Counted from the stretch's first letter, positions 23,270 to 32,533 are shown. The stretch is 34,679 bases of DNA from Rheinheimera sp. (GCA_003482455.1 DMYW01000028.1:12434-47112), one strand, 5' to 3'. Made by a program: numbers and translations. The notes: a model not told the origin generated them from the letters alone.

Positions 23270-24913
23270 ATGCCGCATACACAAGCACAACTAGAACAAC
23301 AGTTAGCGCAATTGCAGCAGCAATATCTGCAGCGATTAGCGACGGATTTGCCAGCGCTGCAAGATAAACTGCTCGAACTATCCGTACCCGATGTCGCTTG
23401 GCGCGAAGTATCGGCTGAACTCGTGTTGAAATTCCACACGCTGGCTGGCTCTGCCGGCACTTTTGGTTTGGCTGAAACCGGCGTCCAAGCCAAAAAACTT
23501 GAGCTGCTATTTAAGAATTTATTGGCGCAGCAACAACCGCCAAGCCATGAACTTTTCCAGCAAGCGCTTGGTTTTTTCCACGCGATGCGTGCCGCGGCCA
23601 ATTTGGCTCCGGTGGTCACTGTGCATGGTGCCATCACAGAGCGCAATGAACATGCGCAAACGCTGATTTATCTGCTGGAAGATGATGTCGATGCGGCGAA
23701 CCATGTGTGTTTAACGCTGGCGACTTTTGGTTATCAAGTGCAATGGTTTTCGCAAACCAATGCGTTAGCGGCGGCTCTAGCCGAGCGTGAGCCGGATGCG
23801 CTGATTATCGATATTGAATTGCAACACGAAGCCAAAGATGGTTTGGAGTTTGTCCAACAACTACAACAACGCCGTGCTGTGCCGCTGCCGTTGTTTGTGG
23901 TGACACAACACACCGATTTTGAACATTATTTAGCGGCTGTGCGCGCCGGTGCACTGGGCTATTTCAACAAGCCGCTAAATGCCGCAGCGTTGGAAGCGCG
24001 TTTGCAACGGTTGTTTTCAGAACGGCATCGCGACGCGTTTCGCGTCTTGATCGTTGATGATGATTTGATGCTAGCGCGGCATTATGCGCTGGTGTTGCAA
24101 TCGGCGGGGCTGCGAGCGGAAATTATCAGCGATCCAGCAGAGATTTTTGCCGGGCTTAACCAGTTCCATCCCGATGTGATCATACTTGACGTGAATATGC
24201 CAGGTTGCACCGGCCCTGAATTGGCGCAGTTGGTGCGGCTGCAAGACGAATGGTTAGGCGTGCCGATTATCTACTTATCGTCGGAAACCGACAGTGAGCG
24301 CCAATTGGCGGTGCTAATCAAAGCCGGCGACGATTTCTTGACTAAACCCATTAGTGACAATGCCTTAGTGGTCGCCATTTTTGCCAGAGCGCAACGGGCG
24401 CGCCAGCTTGCTGACGTGATGACGCGCGATAGCTTGACCGGATTATTGCAACATGCGCATATCAAAGAGCGTCTGCAAGTTGAACTTGAGCGCACGGTAC
24501 GCAGTGAACAAACGGTCAGTGTCGTGATGCTGGATATTGACCACTTTAAGAAGGTCAATGACAAGTACGGTCATTTAGTCGGTGATCAAGTGATCACTAG
24601 CCTTGCCAACTTGCTCAGACAACAACTGCGTAAAACCGACATGATTGGTCGCTACGGTGGGGAAGAGTTCTTACTGGTATTGCCGGATTGTCCGCTCGAA
24701 AAAGCCTATGCGGTGGTAGACCAGTTGCGTCAAGCCTTTGCGCGCTTTCCATTTGTCACCGAAAACGGCAGTTTTCATTGCACCTTTAGCGCGGGCATTT
24801 GTGATGGCAGCAAAGGTGAATTGGTCGATCAAGTGATTGATCAAGCGGACCAAGCTTTGTATATCTCCAAAGCCAGTGGCCGTAACAAAGTCACGGTATT
24901 TAGCCAAAACTAA
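23270..24913 (+). CDS. Diguanylate cyclase with Hpt and two receiver domains
   Basis: A 547-aa cytosolic signalling protein. Residues 1-110 form an Hpt domain with phosphoacceptor His56 (KFHTLAGSAGTFGL). Receiver 1 (about 131-245) has acidic pocket EDD, acceptor Asp181 and Lys234. Receiver 2 (about 258-370) has DDD, Asp307 and Lys359. The GGDEF domain (385-547) has an intact active site GGEEF (463-467) and an inhibitory-site RxxD (R454-D457) five residues upstream, so it should make c-di-GMP under product inhibition. ATG 23270 follows GAGAG. The gene ends four nt inside the convergent hybrid kinase, whose missing Hpt step this protein could supply. Confidence 0.94.
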   Translation: MPHTQAQLEQQLAQLQQQYLQRLATDLPALQDKLLELSVPDVAWREVSAELVLKFHTLAGSAGTFGLAETGVQAKKLELLFKNLLAQQQPPSHELFQQALGFFHAMRAAANLAPVVTVHGAITERNEHAQTLIYLLEDDVDAANHVCLTLATFGYQVQWFSQTNALAAALAEREPDALIIDIELQHEAKDGLEFVQQLQQRRAVPLPLFVVTQHTDFEHYLAAVRAGALGYFNKPLNAAALEARLQRLFSERHRDAFRVLIVDDDLMLARHYALVLQSAGLRAEIISDPAEIFAGLNQFHPDVIILDVNMPGCTGPELAQLVRLQDEWLGVPIIYLSSETDSERQLAVLIKAGDDFLTKPISDNALVVAIFARAQRARQLADVMTRDSLTGLLQHAHIKERLQVELERTVRSEQTVSVVMLDIDHFKKVNDKYGHLVGDQVITSLANLLRQQLRKTDMIGRYGGEEFLLVLPDCPLEKAYAVVDQLRQAFARFPFVTENGSFHCTFSAGICDGSKGELVDQVIDQADQALYISKASGRNKVTVFSQN

Positions 24914-27900
24914 GGCGTAATGGCCTGTAATTGCTGTAGTTTTTGCACCAGCTCATGCGGCTGAATGGGTTTTTGTAGCCATGCGGTATGGGCCACTGCA
25001 GCCAACGATGGATGCAAAGTTGGCTCGTCGAGTGAGACGATAAGCACAGGCAGCTGTGCGTAGGTCGGCTGTTGGCGCAGTTGCACTAACCAATCACCGG
25101 CATAACCATCGGGTAGCCGTAAATCCAAGGTCATTAGTTGGATCGGTTGCGACTCGAGCATTCGTTGCGCATGCAGCAGGTTACTTGCCACTACCACGTC
25201 ATATCCCGCGCGTTGCAGTAAACCTTGCAACAATCTGGCAATTTGCGCTTCGTCTTCGACGATCAGCAGTTTGTGGCGTTCACGCGCTGGCTGTAATGCC
25301 TGCGCAGGAAACTCTAAATGGAACTTAGTGCCGACCCCTTCTTGCGTCTCGAAATAGATTTGCCCGCCCATCCGATTGGTCAGTTCACGCACGATCGCAA
25401 GGCCAAGACCTGTGCCACCTTTGCTGCGGGCGTCTGCCGAATCGGCTTGCGAGAACTTTTCAAAGATCCGCGCCCGAAATGCTTCGGGAATGCCGGCGCC
25501 GCGGTCTATAACACTGATGCGCACCGCATTGTGCAACAACTGCGTTGTGATAATGACGGTGCCGCCTGTGGGGGAAAACTTGGCCGCGTTGGACAGCAAA
25601 TTCGACAGCACTTGTTGAAAGCGCAGGCTGTCGACTTCAATTAACGCATCATCGCCAGCGCTTAATTCAAGGCGGATCTGATAATGATCGGCATACGGCT
25701 GATTGTGCTGGATACAAGTTTGCAGCAACTCGCGCAGTTGATAGCGCTGCATATCAAAGGTCATCTTGCCGGCGACTAGCTTGTCGATATCCAATAAGTC
25801 ATTGATGAGTTGGGTTAATTTCTTACTGTTGTCATGGGCTATGTGCAACATTTGGTCCATCGTATCGGCAACCGGGCCTAGCGCCCCAGCGGTCACCAAG
25901 CCTAATGCGCCTGAAATGGCGGTCAGCGGCGTGCGCAGTTCGTGCGACACCATAGACACAAACTGATTCTTCATCATTTCAATACGTTTGCGCTCACTGA
26001 TATCTTGGATCAGCGTCCACACTTGCAAATCGTCGGGGTCGGTATCCAGCAGAATTTCTGACAACACCACCGGCAAGGTATGGCCGTTGGCTTGCAATAA
26101 TTCAATTTCGGTTGGACCGTAGGAACCGCTTTGCACGAGCTGAGCTAAACGCTGGGCTTGTTGATCTGGCGACAGCGGCAACACTTGGGCTAATTGGGTT
26201 GGTGCTTTGCTACTGCCAATCAGCGCTTGCAATTGTGGGTTGGCGTTTAACACCTGGCCTTGGCTGAGATTGGACAACACGATGCCAAGTGGTGCCAATT
26301 GATACAGTGACGTGAGCTTTTTTTCGCCCGAGCGCAGCGCTTTTTCGGCTTCGCGGTGCGCTGTGATATCCCAAATGAACCCATCGATATACAACAAATG
26401 CCCAGCGGCGTCATAAATGCCGCGACCGAGTTCTTGCACGACCCGCAGACTGCCGTCGGCATGGCGGATCCGGTATTCAACAGTAAACTGCGCCTGTTGT
26501 TCCAAATCTTGCGTGACGATATTGCGAACGCGTTCTGCATCTTCCGGTAACGTCAGCTTGGCAAAACTGGTTGCTTTGTTGCGGATAAAATCTTTAGCGG
26601 GGTAGCCAGTCAGCTTTTGTACTTCGTCGCTGATAAACAGCATGGTCCAATGCGAGTCGTTGATACAGCGATAGACCACACCCGGCAAGTTCTCCAGCAT
26701 CGAGCGATGGCGTTGTTCGCTCAATAATAATGCGTGGTGCAGTTGCTCAAGTTGCGTGATATCAATTGCCACTCCAAGATAACCACGGACGTCGCCTTGT
26801 TCACCTCGAACGGCTGACACACTCAACCGAACTTGTTTGCGTTCACCCTCGCGACTGATATAGGTCCATTGCCGAGTTTCGCTGATGCCTTGTTTAGCTT
26901 TGTAGACAAATACATCAAAACCATCAATGGCGGTTTCGTATTCGGCGCTTAACTGGCCGGCGCGGCGGCTAATTTCTGCCGGGTCATGAAACAGTGCCGG
27001 TGAACTTTTACCGACCACTTCATCGGCCTTGTAGCCAAGCATTCGTTCAGCACCTGTGTTAAACAGCTGGATCACGCCTTGCAAATCGGTGCTGATTAAT
27101 GCCGCTTCGGTTGAGGAGTTGATTACTGCTTGCAACCAAGAGCGTGTTTGCTCGCGTTCCAATTCTTGGGCTTTATCGGCGCTGATATCGCGGTGGGTGC
27201 CGAACATCAGCTGGGGCTCGCCTGCGGCATTTCGGGTCATCACCCGTCCAACGGCATGCACCCAAATCCAATGACCTTGTTGATGACGCATCCGAAATTT
27301 TGCGTCATAGAATTCACATTCGCCGCGGAAATGTCGCTCTAATTCGGTTTGTGTGTACAGTAAATCGTCGGGGTGCAGGTGTTCACGCCAAGTATTAATA
27401 TCGGTAGTGCGGTCTGGATCAAGTCCTAAAATGTTGTACCAGCGGCCGTTAAAACAGGTTTCGCCGGTGTCGACATGCCATTCCCACGTCCCTAAGTTGG
27501 TTCCGCGAACGATCGCTTCGAGACGATTGCGTTCTTGTTCGAGTTGTTCGCTTTGATCTTTTAACGATTCTTGCATTAAGCGAGCTTGCAGCAGTTCGGT
27601 GGCTTGTTTCGCAAGTAGTTGCAAGCCGTGTAGCTGCGCAGGCGTTAACGTTTTTGGTTGCGCGTCGTACACACATAAAGCGCCAACCGCGAGGCCAACT
27701 TCTGGGCACAAGGCAACGCCCGTGTAGCTGCGCAGTGAGCCATTGGCCGCTGGGTTATCAGCAAAGCGGGCGTCTTCAAGTGAATCAGGAACATAGGTGA
27801 TGGTATCCGGCGATAAAATCGTATGCGCGCAATACGCTTGTTCACGCGGCATGGTGCGCACGGCATTACCGGTAAAGGCTTTCACCCACTGATGTTGTTC

Positions 27901-28056
27901 CGCAATGAGGGTTAGTGCGGCATTGGAACAATTGCAGATCAGACAAGCTAACTCAGTTAACGAGTCGTAGACGGCTTCATCGGCCGTATCCAAAATGTTC
28001 AGTCGATGCAGCAGCTGTAAGCGCGTTTGCTCATTGGCAGGGGTCAATGGTTTCAT
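24910..28056 (-). CDS. Cytosolic hybrid sensor histidine kinase (GAF-PAS4-HK-REC)
   Basis: A 1,048-aa hybrid kinase with no membrane segment. Order: GAF domain (about 15-165, with REQAYCAHTIL and VGALCVYDAQP), four PAS/PAC units (about 180-300, 310-435, 445-570, 580-690), HisKA with SHELRTPLTAISGA (His near 703), HATPase with NLLSNAAKFSP, DRGAGI and GTGLGLAIV, and a C-terminal receiver with acceptor Asp978 (TLDLRLPDG) and Lys1029. The multiple PAS domains suggest integration of redox, light or small-molecule cues. ATG 28056 begins MKPLTPANEQTR; a GTG at 28083 is in frame, but neither start has a clear ribosome site. There is no Hpt domain, so a separate Hpt partner is needed, and the convergent diguanylate cyclase has one. 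Confidence 0.93.
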   Translation of the reverse strand: MKPLTPANEQTRLQLLHRLNILDTADEAVYDSLTELACLICNCSNAALTLIAEQHQWVKAFTGNAVRTMPREQAYCAHTILSPDTITYVPDSLEDARFADNPAANGSLRSYTGVALCPEVGLAVGALCVYDAQPKTLTPAQLHGLQLLAKQATELLQARLMQESLKDQSEQLEQERNRLEAIVRGTNLGTWEWHVDTGETCFNGRWYNILGLDPDRTTDINTWREHLHPDDLLYTQTELERHFRGECEFYDAKFRMRHQQGHWIWVHAVGRVMTRNAAGEPQLMFGTHRDISADKAQELEREQTRSWLQAVINSSTEAALISTDLQGVIQLFNTGAERMLGYKADEVVGKSSPALFHDPAEISRRAGQLSAEYETAIDGFDVFVYKAKQGISETRQWTYISREGERKQVRLSVSAVRGEQGDVRGYLGVAIDITQLEQLHHALLLSEQRHRSMLENLPGVVYRCINDSHWTMLFISDEVQKLTGYPAKDFIRNKATSFAKLTLPEDAERVRNIVTQDLEQQAQFTVEYRIRHADGSLRVVQELGRGIYDAAGHLLYIDGFIWDITAHREAEKALRSGEKKLTSLYQLAPLGIVLSNLSQGQVLNANPQLQALIGSSKAPTQLAQVLPLSPDQQAQRLAQLVQSGSYGPTEIELLQANGHTLPVVLSEILLDTDPDDLQVWTLIQDISERKRIEMMKNQFVSMVSHELRTPLTAISGALGLVTAGALGPVADTMDQMLHIAHDNSKKLTQLINDLLDIDKLVAGKMTFDMQRYQLRELLQTCIQHNQPYADHYQIRLELSAGDDALIEVDSLRFQQVLSNLLSNAAKFSPTGGTVIITTQLLHNAVRISVIDRGAGIPEAFRARIFEKFSQADSADARSKGGTGLGLAIVRELTNRMGGQIYFETQEGVGTKFHLEFPAQALQPARERHKLLIVEDEAQIARLLQGLLQRAGYDVVVASNLLHAQRMLESQPIQLMTLDLRLPDGYAGDWLVQLRQQPTYAQLPVLIVSLDEPTLHPSLAAVAHTAWLQKPIQPHELVQKLQQLQAITP

Positions 28057-28164
28057 CAGTGGACTTTTTACTGTGGCATGCACAACAGTGTAAGGCGATT
28101 TTGCCTTTGTGAAAGCCCGCTACGCAAAAAACTTTCGAGAAAAAGGTTTAATTCTTCATCTCAA

Positions 28165-28626
28165 TCAAGGTGTTGCTGTGGTTGGTGTCGCTGGTTTACT
28201 CAAAGCGTCAAGTTCGGCTTGTGCCGCTTGGCGTTCCAATTGTTGGCGCATGCGCATCAGCGCTGCATAAAACTGCGCTGCACTAAAGCCTTGGTTCGGT
28301 TGGATTAGATCTGAGATGTCCACACGTGTTTGTTGAACTAGCTGCTCAAATAAGCCGAAGTGCCTGCGTTGTTGCAGCACTTGCCGTACATCAGTTTCTT
28401 CGGTGCCTTCGCTGATACTGTAGCTTTTTTGCAATAACTCAATTAGATGCAACTGTTGCTGTAAAGCAGACGTCGTCGAAGCCGTAGGCTGCGCCACTGT
28501 GGGTACTTTGTTGGCTTGCTGCTGAGCGAGCATGGTCTCAGTGTGCCAGACATACAACAACATCGAGGCGCCTGATAATCCGAGTAAAAATCCACGTAAA
28601 AAACGACTTTGAGGCAGCAAATACAC
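28165..28626 (-). CDS. Small single-pass membrane protein, unknown function
   Basis: A protein of about 153 aa that I do not recognise. It has one hydrophobic helix near the N-terminus (FLRGFLLGLSGASMLLYVW), then a Gln/Ala-rich helical, probably coiled-coil region, and a Pro/Thr-rich tail ending in PATPTTATP. The helix followed by a soluble segment suggests an inner-membrane anchor with a periplasmic domain. The start is uncertain: GTG 28626 has GGAA seven nt upstream, and TTG 28638 extends the frame by four residues without a ribosome site. It lies between dps and the hybrid kinase on the same strand, with about 110 nt on each side, so operon membership is unclear. Confidence 0.6.
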   Translation of the reverse strand: MYLLPQSRFLRGFLLGLSGASMLLYVWHTETMLAQQQANKVPTVAQPTASTTSALQQQLHLIELLQKSYSISEGTEETDVRQVLQQRRHFGLFEQLVQQTRVDISDLIQPNQGFSAAQFYAALMRMRQQLERQAAQAELDALSKPATPTTATP

Positions 28627-28678
28627 GGCAGGTTCCAACTGGTTGAAGTAAAGCCGATATCTTCAACGGCGATACCCG

Positions 28679-28701
28679 TGCTGTCAACCGCTGTGACAGC
28701 A
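28679..28701. repeat. Perfect 8-bp inverted repeat downstream of dps
   Basis: TGCTGTCA and TGACAGCA separated by seven nt. It could form a hairpin at the 3' end of the dps mRNA (minus strand), but no T-run follows, or it could be an operator for the small membrane protein gene starting at 28626. Confidence 0.5.
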
Positions 28702-28746
28702 GGGGATTCGCAGTTGCTGCTTGTTTAGGCAGTTTAGATGGCGCGG

Positions 28747-29244
28747 TTAACCGTCAGCCAATAGGCTACGCAGCATCCACGCGGTTTTTTCATGCACATT
28801 TAACCGTTGCGTCAACACATCTGCCGTAGGTTGGTCATTGGCTTCATCGACGACTGGAAACAAACTGCGGGCAGTGCGCGCTGTGGTTTCTTGCGCTTGT
28901 ACTAGATACTTCACCATATCATTTGCCGACGGCACGCCATCCACTTCTTTAATCGACGTGAGCTTGGCGAATTCTTTGTAGGTGCCAGGTGCCGGAAAGC
29001 CCAAAGCGCGGATGCGCTCAGCGATGATATCCAACGCATTCCACTGTTCTGTGTATTGCGCCATAAACATGGTGTGTAGAGAGTTAAACTGTGGACCTGT
29101 GACATTCCAGTGGAAGTTGTGCGTCATCAAATACAGGCTGTAGCTGTCGGCCAGCAAGGCTGACAAGCCTTTGACGATTTTCTCGCGCTGTTCCAGTGAT
29201 ATGCCGATATCCATACTCGCTGCTTTGGCAGATTTTTTAGCCAT
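28747..29244 (-). CDS. dps: Dps-family DNA-protection ferritin
   Basis: A 165-aa Dps protein that would assemble into a dodecamer, oxidise Fe(II) with H2O2 and shield DNA during stress or starvation. The ferroxidase signature is clear: HNFHWNVTGPQFNSLH followed by EQWNALDIIAERIRALG, giving the inter-subunit His and Asp/Glu ligands. The N-terminus MAKKSAKAA is Lys-rich like the DNA-binding tail of E. coli Dps. ATG 29244 is preceded by GAGGA six nt upstream. It is a single-gene unit divergent from a chemoreceptor; a promoter candidate lies at 29368-29396. No OxyR or Fur site could be identified with confidence. Confidence 0.95.
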   Translation of the reverse strand: MAKKSAKAASMDIGISLEQREKIVKGLSALLADSYSLYLMTHNFHWNVTGPQFNSLHTMFMAQYTEQWNALDIIAERIRALGFPAPGTYKEFAKLTSIKEVDGVPSANDMVKYLVQAQETTARTARSLFPVVDEANDQPTADVLTQRLNVHEKTAWMLRSLLADG

Positions 29245-29367
29245 ATCCTATCCTCGTTAGTAGAGTGGGGTGACGCGTGACAAAGCGTCTTGAAGTCTTA
29301 GTTGCACCTTCTGTTAGTTAAAGAGCGGCACCTTGATATTGCAAGGTCAATTCGTTGAAAAGCTTGA

Positions 29368-29396
29368 TTTATGCTGTATCAGGAAATGCTTGACAA
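29368..29396 (-). promoter_or_regulatory. Candidate promoter of dps
   Basis: On the minus strand TTGTCA (29391-29396, 5/6) and CATAAA (29368-29373, 4/6) are 17 nt apart. The transcript would have a leader of about 115 nt before the dps start codon. The -10 is weak. Confidence 0.3.
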
Positions 29397-29492
29397 CGCT
29401 GTCATAAATAGTCAAGTTGAAGTAAAACAGGGACTGCTGTTTTAGATATGGATGCGCAGGATTTATCGCATCGCAGATGCTAAGGGGTCGTT

Positions 29493-31112
29493 GTGAAACT
29501 TCGTCAACAAATTCTTCTGACTTCGTCATTGATCTTCGTCGCGCTACTGGCGATGGTGATCGCCGGTTTAATGACCTTCCGTGTGGCCTCGATGGCTGAT
29601 AATAAGGCACGGATCAATCAATTGTTTTTAAGCGCCTACAGCGTGCTGACCGAATTTGAAAAGATGGCGGCAGACGGCGTTTTAACAGACGAGCAAGCCA
29701 AGCAACTCGCTACGCGGACACTGCGCAATAACATCTACAAAGACAACGAATATGTCTATGTTGCAGACGAGCACATGATGTTTGTGGCAACGCCCCTCGA
29801 CCCGCAATTACACGGCACCTCGTTTGATGAGTTCAAAGATGCACAAGGCAACAGCGTCGGCGATATTTTGCGCCGCGCCGTTGAAAAACAACCCAATGGC
29901 ATCGCTGAATACGACTGGAACTCGGAGCGGGATGGCAAAGTGGTCGATTTAACGTCCATCGCCCGTAAAACGCCGCGTTGGGGCTGGTTTGTTGGCACCG
30001 GCATTAGTTACGCCGAAGTCGATGCGCGCTTTTGGTCCACCGCTATGTGGGAACTTGCCGCAGGGATAGTGCTGGCGGTGGTGGCCATTGCGGTGTTGCT
30101 GCGCTCGATGCGTCGGTTAGAGCGCATGATCGGTGATGAACCAGCCTCCGTGCGTGCTTTTGCATTAAAAGTGGCGCAAGGCGAGTTGCATCAATCGTCA
30201 ACCAGTTTTGACAGCCAAAGCATTCGTGGTGCGATGCAGCAGATGGAGCAAAGTTTGTATCAGATGGTGGCGAGCTGTGAGAGTGCCGCGCATCAGCTAG
30301 CGTCGGTCGCCAAGCAAGCCGATGCAAGTTCCAGTCGCGTCACCGACTTAGTCAGCTCGCAACAAGCCGAAACCGAACTGGTCGCGGCGGCAACCCATCA
30401 ACTGACGACCTCCGCGCACAGTGTGCTAAGCAGTGCCAAAGAAGCGGCGCAAGCGACGGATGAAGCCGATACCGAAGGGCAACAAGCCACGCACGTGATG
30501 CAGCAGGTGGTGACGTCTATTCAAGGGTTAGCCGGTAATTTAGACAGTACCAATCAGGTGGTACAAGAACTGGGCAGCAGTGTGGCGCAAATTGCCACTG
30601 TGCTGGATGTGATCAACAACATCGCCGAACAAACCAATTTGCTGGCGCTAAATGCGGCAATTGAAGCAGCGCGGGCAGGCGAGCAAGGCCGTGGTTTTGC
30701 CGTGGTGGCGGAAGAAGTGCGCAATTTGGCGCAGCGCAGCCAACAAAGTACCTTCACGATCAAACAAATTATCGACAAGCTGCAACAAGGTGCCAGCGCC
30801 GCCATGTCGGAAATGCAACACAGCCGCGGCCTCAGTGAACAAGCTGTCGCTCAGACGCTAAATACAGCGCAATTACTGCAAAAAATTGCGGCCGAGCTTG
30901 GCACCATTTCCGATCGCAATCGTGCCATTGCACTTGCCGCGTCTGAGCAATGCACTGTGGGCGAGGATATTTCCAAACGCATTGAAAAAATTGCGATGTT
31001 TGCCAGTGATACTCGCCAGCAAGCTCACACCAGTCGCGACATTAACCAGCAGCTCGCGGGCTTGTCGTCGCAGCTAGAAGGCTTGCTGCAGCATTTTCAT
31101 CTACGAGGCTAA
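29493..31112 (+). CDS. Methyl-accepting chemotaxis protein with single Cache domain
   Basis: A 539-aa inner-membrane chemoreceptor. TM1 is near residues 7-29 and TM2 near 190-208; between them lies a single Cache (sCache_2-type) periplasmic sensor with YKDNEYVYVADEHMMFVATP and TPRWGWFVGTGISY. A short HAMP-like segment follows, then the signalling coiled coil whose conserved hairpin tip (EQTNLLALNAAIEAARAGEQ, about residue 385) contacts CheA/CheW. It likely senses a small organic acid or similar ligand, which cannot be named from sequence. GTG 29493 has AAGGGG six nt upstream. The stop is two nt before the SRAP start, so the two are co-translated despite unrelated roles. Confidence 0.95.
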   Translation: MKLRQQILLTSSLIFVALLAMVIAGLMTFRVASMADNKARINQLFLSAYSVLTEFEKMAADGVLTDEQAKQLATRTLRNNIYKDNEYVYVADEHMMFVATPLDPQLHGTSFDEFKDAQGNSVGDILRRAVEKQPNGIAEYDWNSERDGKVVDLTSIARKTPRWGWFVGTGISYAEVDARFWSTAMWELAAGIVLAVVAIAVLLRSMRRLERMIGDEPASVRAFALKVAQGELHQSSTSFDSQSIRGAMQQMEQSLYQMVASCESAAHQLASVAKQADASSSRVTDLVSSQQAETELVAAATHQLTTSAHSVLSSAKEAAQATDEADTEGQQATHVMQQVVTSIQGLAGNLDSTNQVVQELGSSVAQIATVLDVINNIAEQTNLLALNAAIEAARAGEQGRGFAVVAEEVRNLAQRSQQSTFTIKQIIDKLQQGASAAMSEMQHSRGLSEQAVAQTLNTAQLLQKIAAELGTISDRNRAIALAASEQCTVGEDISKRIEKIAMFASDTRQQAHTSRDINQQLAGLSSQLEGLLQHFHLRG

Positions 31113-31114
31113 CT

Positions 31115-31816
31115 ATGTGTGGGCGGCTGAATGTAACGGATAACCCCGCGGTGATTGATTTACTCGAAGTGCTAGGCGTTGGACTTTCGCTGGTTAGCCA
31201 AGGAGTGCTGCGACAAGGGCGGTTTATTCGGGCTACGGACACTGTCAGCATTGTTCGTCATCAGGCAGGCCAAGCCGAATTGGCCTTGGCAACTTGGTGG
31301 TTGTTGTTAGAACCTACCGCAGATGGCTTTAAGCCGTCGTCTTATACGTCGTTTAACACGCGTAGCGACAAACTGTTGGTGCGCGGCAGCGCCGGCTTTC
31401 AAGCCTTTCAAAGCCAGCGTTGTATTGTGCCGGTCAGTGGCTTTGGCGAAACAGAAGGTAGTGGTAAAACGGCCCGCTATACCGATTTTTTTGGCGAAGA
31501 AGCTTTGCCGCTCGGTGGTTTGTTTCGGCGCTGGGTGCATCATGGCACGGGCGAAGAACGGCTGTCTTGTTCGGTGATCACCTTGCCGCCGCATCCGAAA
31601 CTGATACCTTATCACAGCAAAGCCATGCCACTCATTTTGCCGCGAGACGTCTGTCAGCGCTGGCTTGATCCTGCAACGCCATTGGCCGAACTCACCCCGT
31701 TGCTCAATCCATGGTTGCCCGTGGGTTTGCACGCGCAAGCTATTGATAAACCAAGTAGCCACCAGCCGCTTGGCCAGCTCGATTGGTTGGAGCCAGATCA
31801 GGTGATCGCCGCCTGA
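31115..31816 (+). CDS. SRAP/YedK-HMCES-type abasic-site DNA-protein crosslinking protein
   Basis: A 233-aa SOS response-associated peptidase-family protein that forms a thiazolidine crosslink with abasic sites in single-stranded DNA through Cys2. It begins MCGRLN, so Met removal exposes Cys2. Other active-site residues align by spacing with E. coli YedK N75, E105 and H160: N81 (FNTRSD), E112 (VSGFGETE) and H167 (PYHSKAMPLILP). Two motifs depart from the usual form: GFGET in place of GFYEW, and HSKAMP in place of HxRMP, so it may be a divergent subfamily. It lies two nt after the chemoreceptor stop codon. Confidence 0.9.
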   Translation: MCGRLNVTDNPAVIDLLEVLGVGLSLVSQGVLRQGRFIRATDTVSIVRHQAGQAELALATWWLLLEPTADGFKPSSYTSFNTRSDKLLVRGSAGFQAFQSQRCIVPVSGFGETEGSGKTARYTDFFGEEALPLGGLFRRWVHHGTGEERLSCSVITLPPHPKLIPYHSKAMPLILPRDVCQRWLDPATPLAELTPLLNPWLPVGLHAQAIDKPSSHQPLGQLDWLEPDQVIAA

Positions 31817-32045
31817 CTGCATTGAGGTGGTGGACGGAGCTTGTGCTCACTAAAGCCGCGAGGAGCGATGGCTGCGTGGCGATTTTCTCCACATAGCGAA
31901 CAACTCTGTCATTTGTGCCGAACCTAAAGTGCTATGTATGAGCGGTGTTGGCGGAGCGAGCGCCACGCGCTTTGCAAAATCATCGCCAGTTCTTGTAGGA
32001 AATAGGCGGCAGCGCTTGAGCAACCGCCTTGAGCACGCGCGACAC

Positions 32046-32061
32046 CAGCATTTAAATGCTG
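32046..32061. repeat. 16-bp perfect palindrome after the VOC gene
   Basis: CAGCATTTAAATGCTG, two nt beyond the stop codon of the minus-strand VOC gene. It is not followed by a T-run. The surrounding gap (31817-32063) shows no supported gene. Confidence 0.5.
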
Positions 32062-32063
32062 AA

Positions 32064-32441
32064 CTAGTTCATCGCAGGGCAAAACACTCGCAACCGATGA
32101 CCGTCTACATCCGCGAGTGTCAGCGAATAGCCAAAATCTAATGTGGTGGGAGCTTGTAGCACGTCGACACCAAGCTGGCGCGCTTTGTCATGCCAGCTAT
32201 CTACATCATGTGGCGTTGCTACGGCAAAATCTAATTCAGTACCAGCAAATGGCTGGGTTGTCGCAACGACCGGCACTACCGCAGTTTTTAACCACATGCC
32301 CAGCATCAAGCCTGAAGGTAGCGCGAACAAGGCAAAACCAGGTGATTGTTCAACCGGCGTTAGGTCTAATAATTTGCTATAAAATTCAGCGCTTTGCATC
32401 GGCGATGCAACATACAACAAATGAAAATTTTGATAAGACAT
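32064..32441 (-). CDS. VOC (glyoxalase/bleomycin-resistance) superfamily protein
   Basis: A 125-aa cytosolic protein with the paired beta-alpha-beta-beta-beta modules of the VOC fold: FHLLYVASPMQSAEFYSKLL at the start and FGYSLTLADVDGHRLRVFCP at the end. The expected metal ligands are incomplete (an N-terminal His is present but the terminal Glu appears replaced by Cys/Arg context), so enzymatic activity is uncertain; such small members often bind drugs or act as unassigned dioxygenase-like proteins. AAGGA lies eight nt before ATG 32441. It is preceded on the same strand by a WYL-type regulator, which may control it through the inverted repeat at 32519-32533. Confidence 0.87.
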   Translation of the reverse strand: MSYQNFHLLYVASPMQSAEFYSKLLDLTPVEQSPGFALFALPSGLMLGMWLKTAVVPVVATTQPFAGTELDFAVATPHDVDSWHDKARQLGVDVLQAPTTLDFGYSLTLADVDGHRLRVFCPAMN

Positions 32442-32518
32442 GGTTTGTTTCCTTGGGTGATTAAGGCCTGCCAGCCTCAGTGTTTTGGCTGACTTGCGTT
32501 AAGTATCCCTTGGGACAG

Positions 32519-32533
32519 TGACAAAAAATGTCA
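32519..32533. promoter_or_regulatory. Inverted repeat upstream of the VOC gene, candidate operator
   Basis: TGACA-aaaaa-TGTCA, perfect 5-bp arms around five A residues, 78 nt upstream of the VOC start in the 272-nt gap after the YafY-like regulator gene. Read on the minus strand it includes a -35-like TTGTCA. It is a plausible site for the adjacent regulator. Nothing else recognisable is in the gap. Confidence 0.4.

Noticed and set aside
31307..31822. 171-codon minus-strand frame over the SRAP gene
   Set aside because: The opposite strand encodes a clear SRAP protein with active-site residues; this frame resembles nothing.
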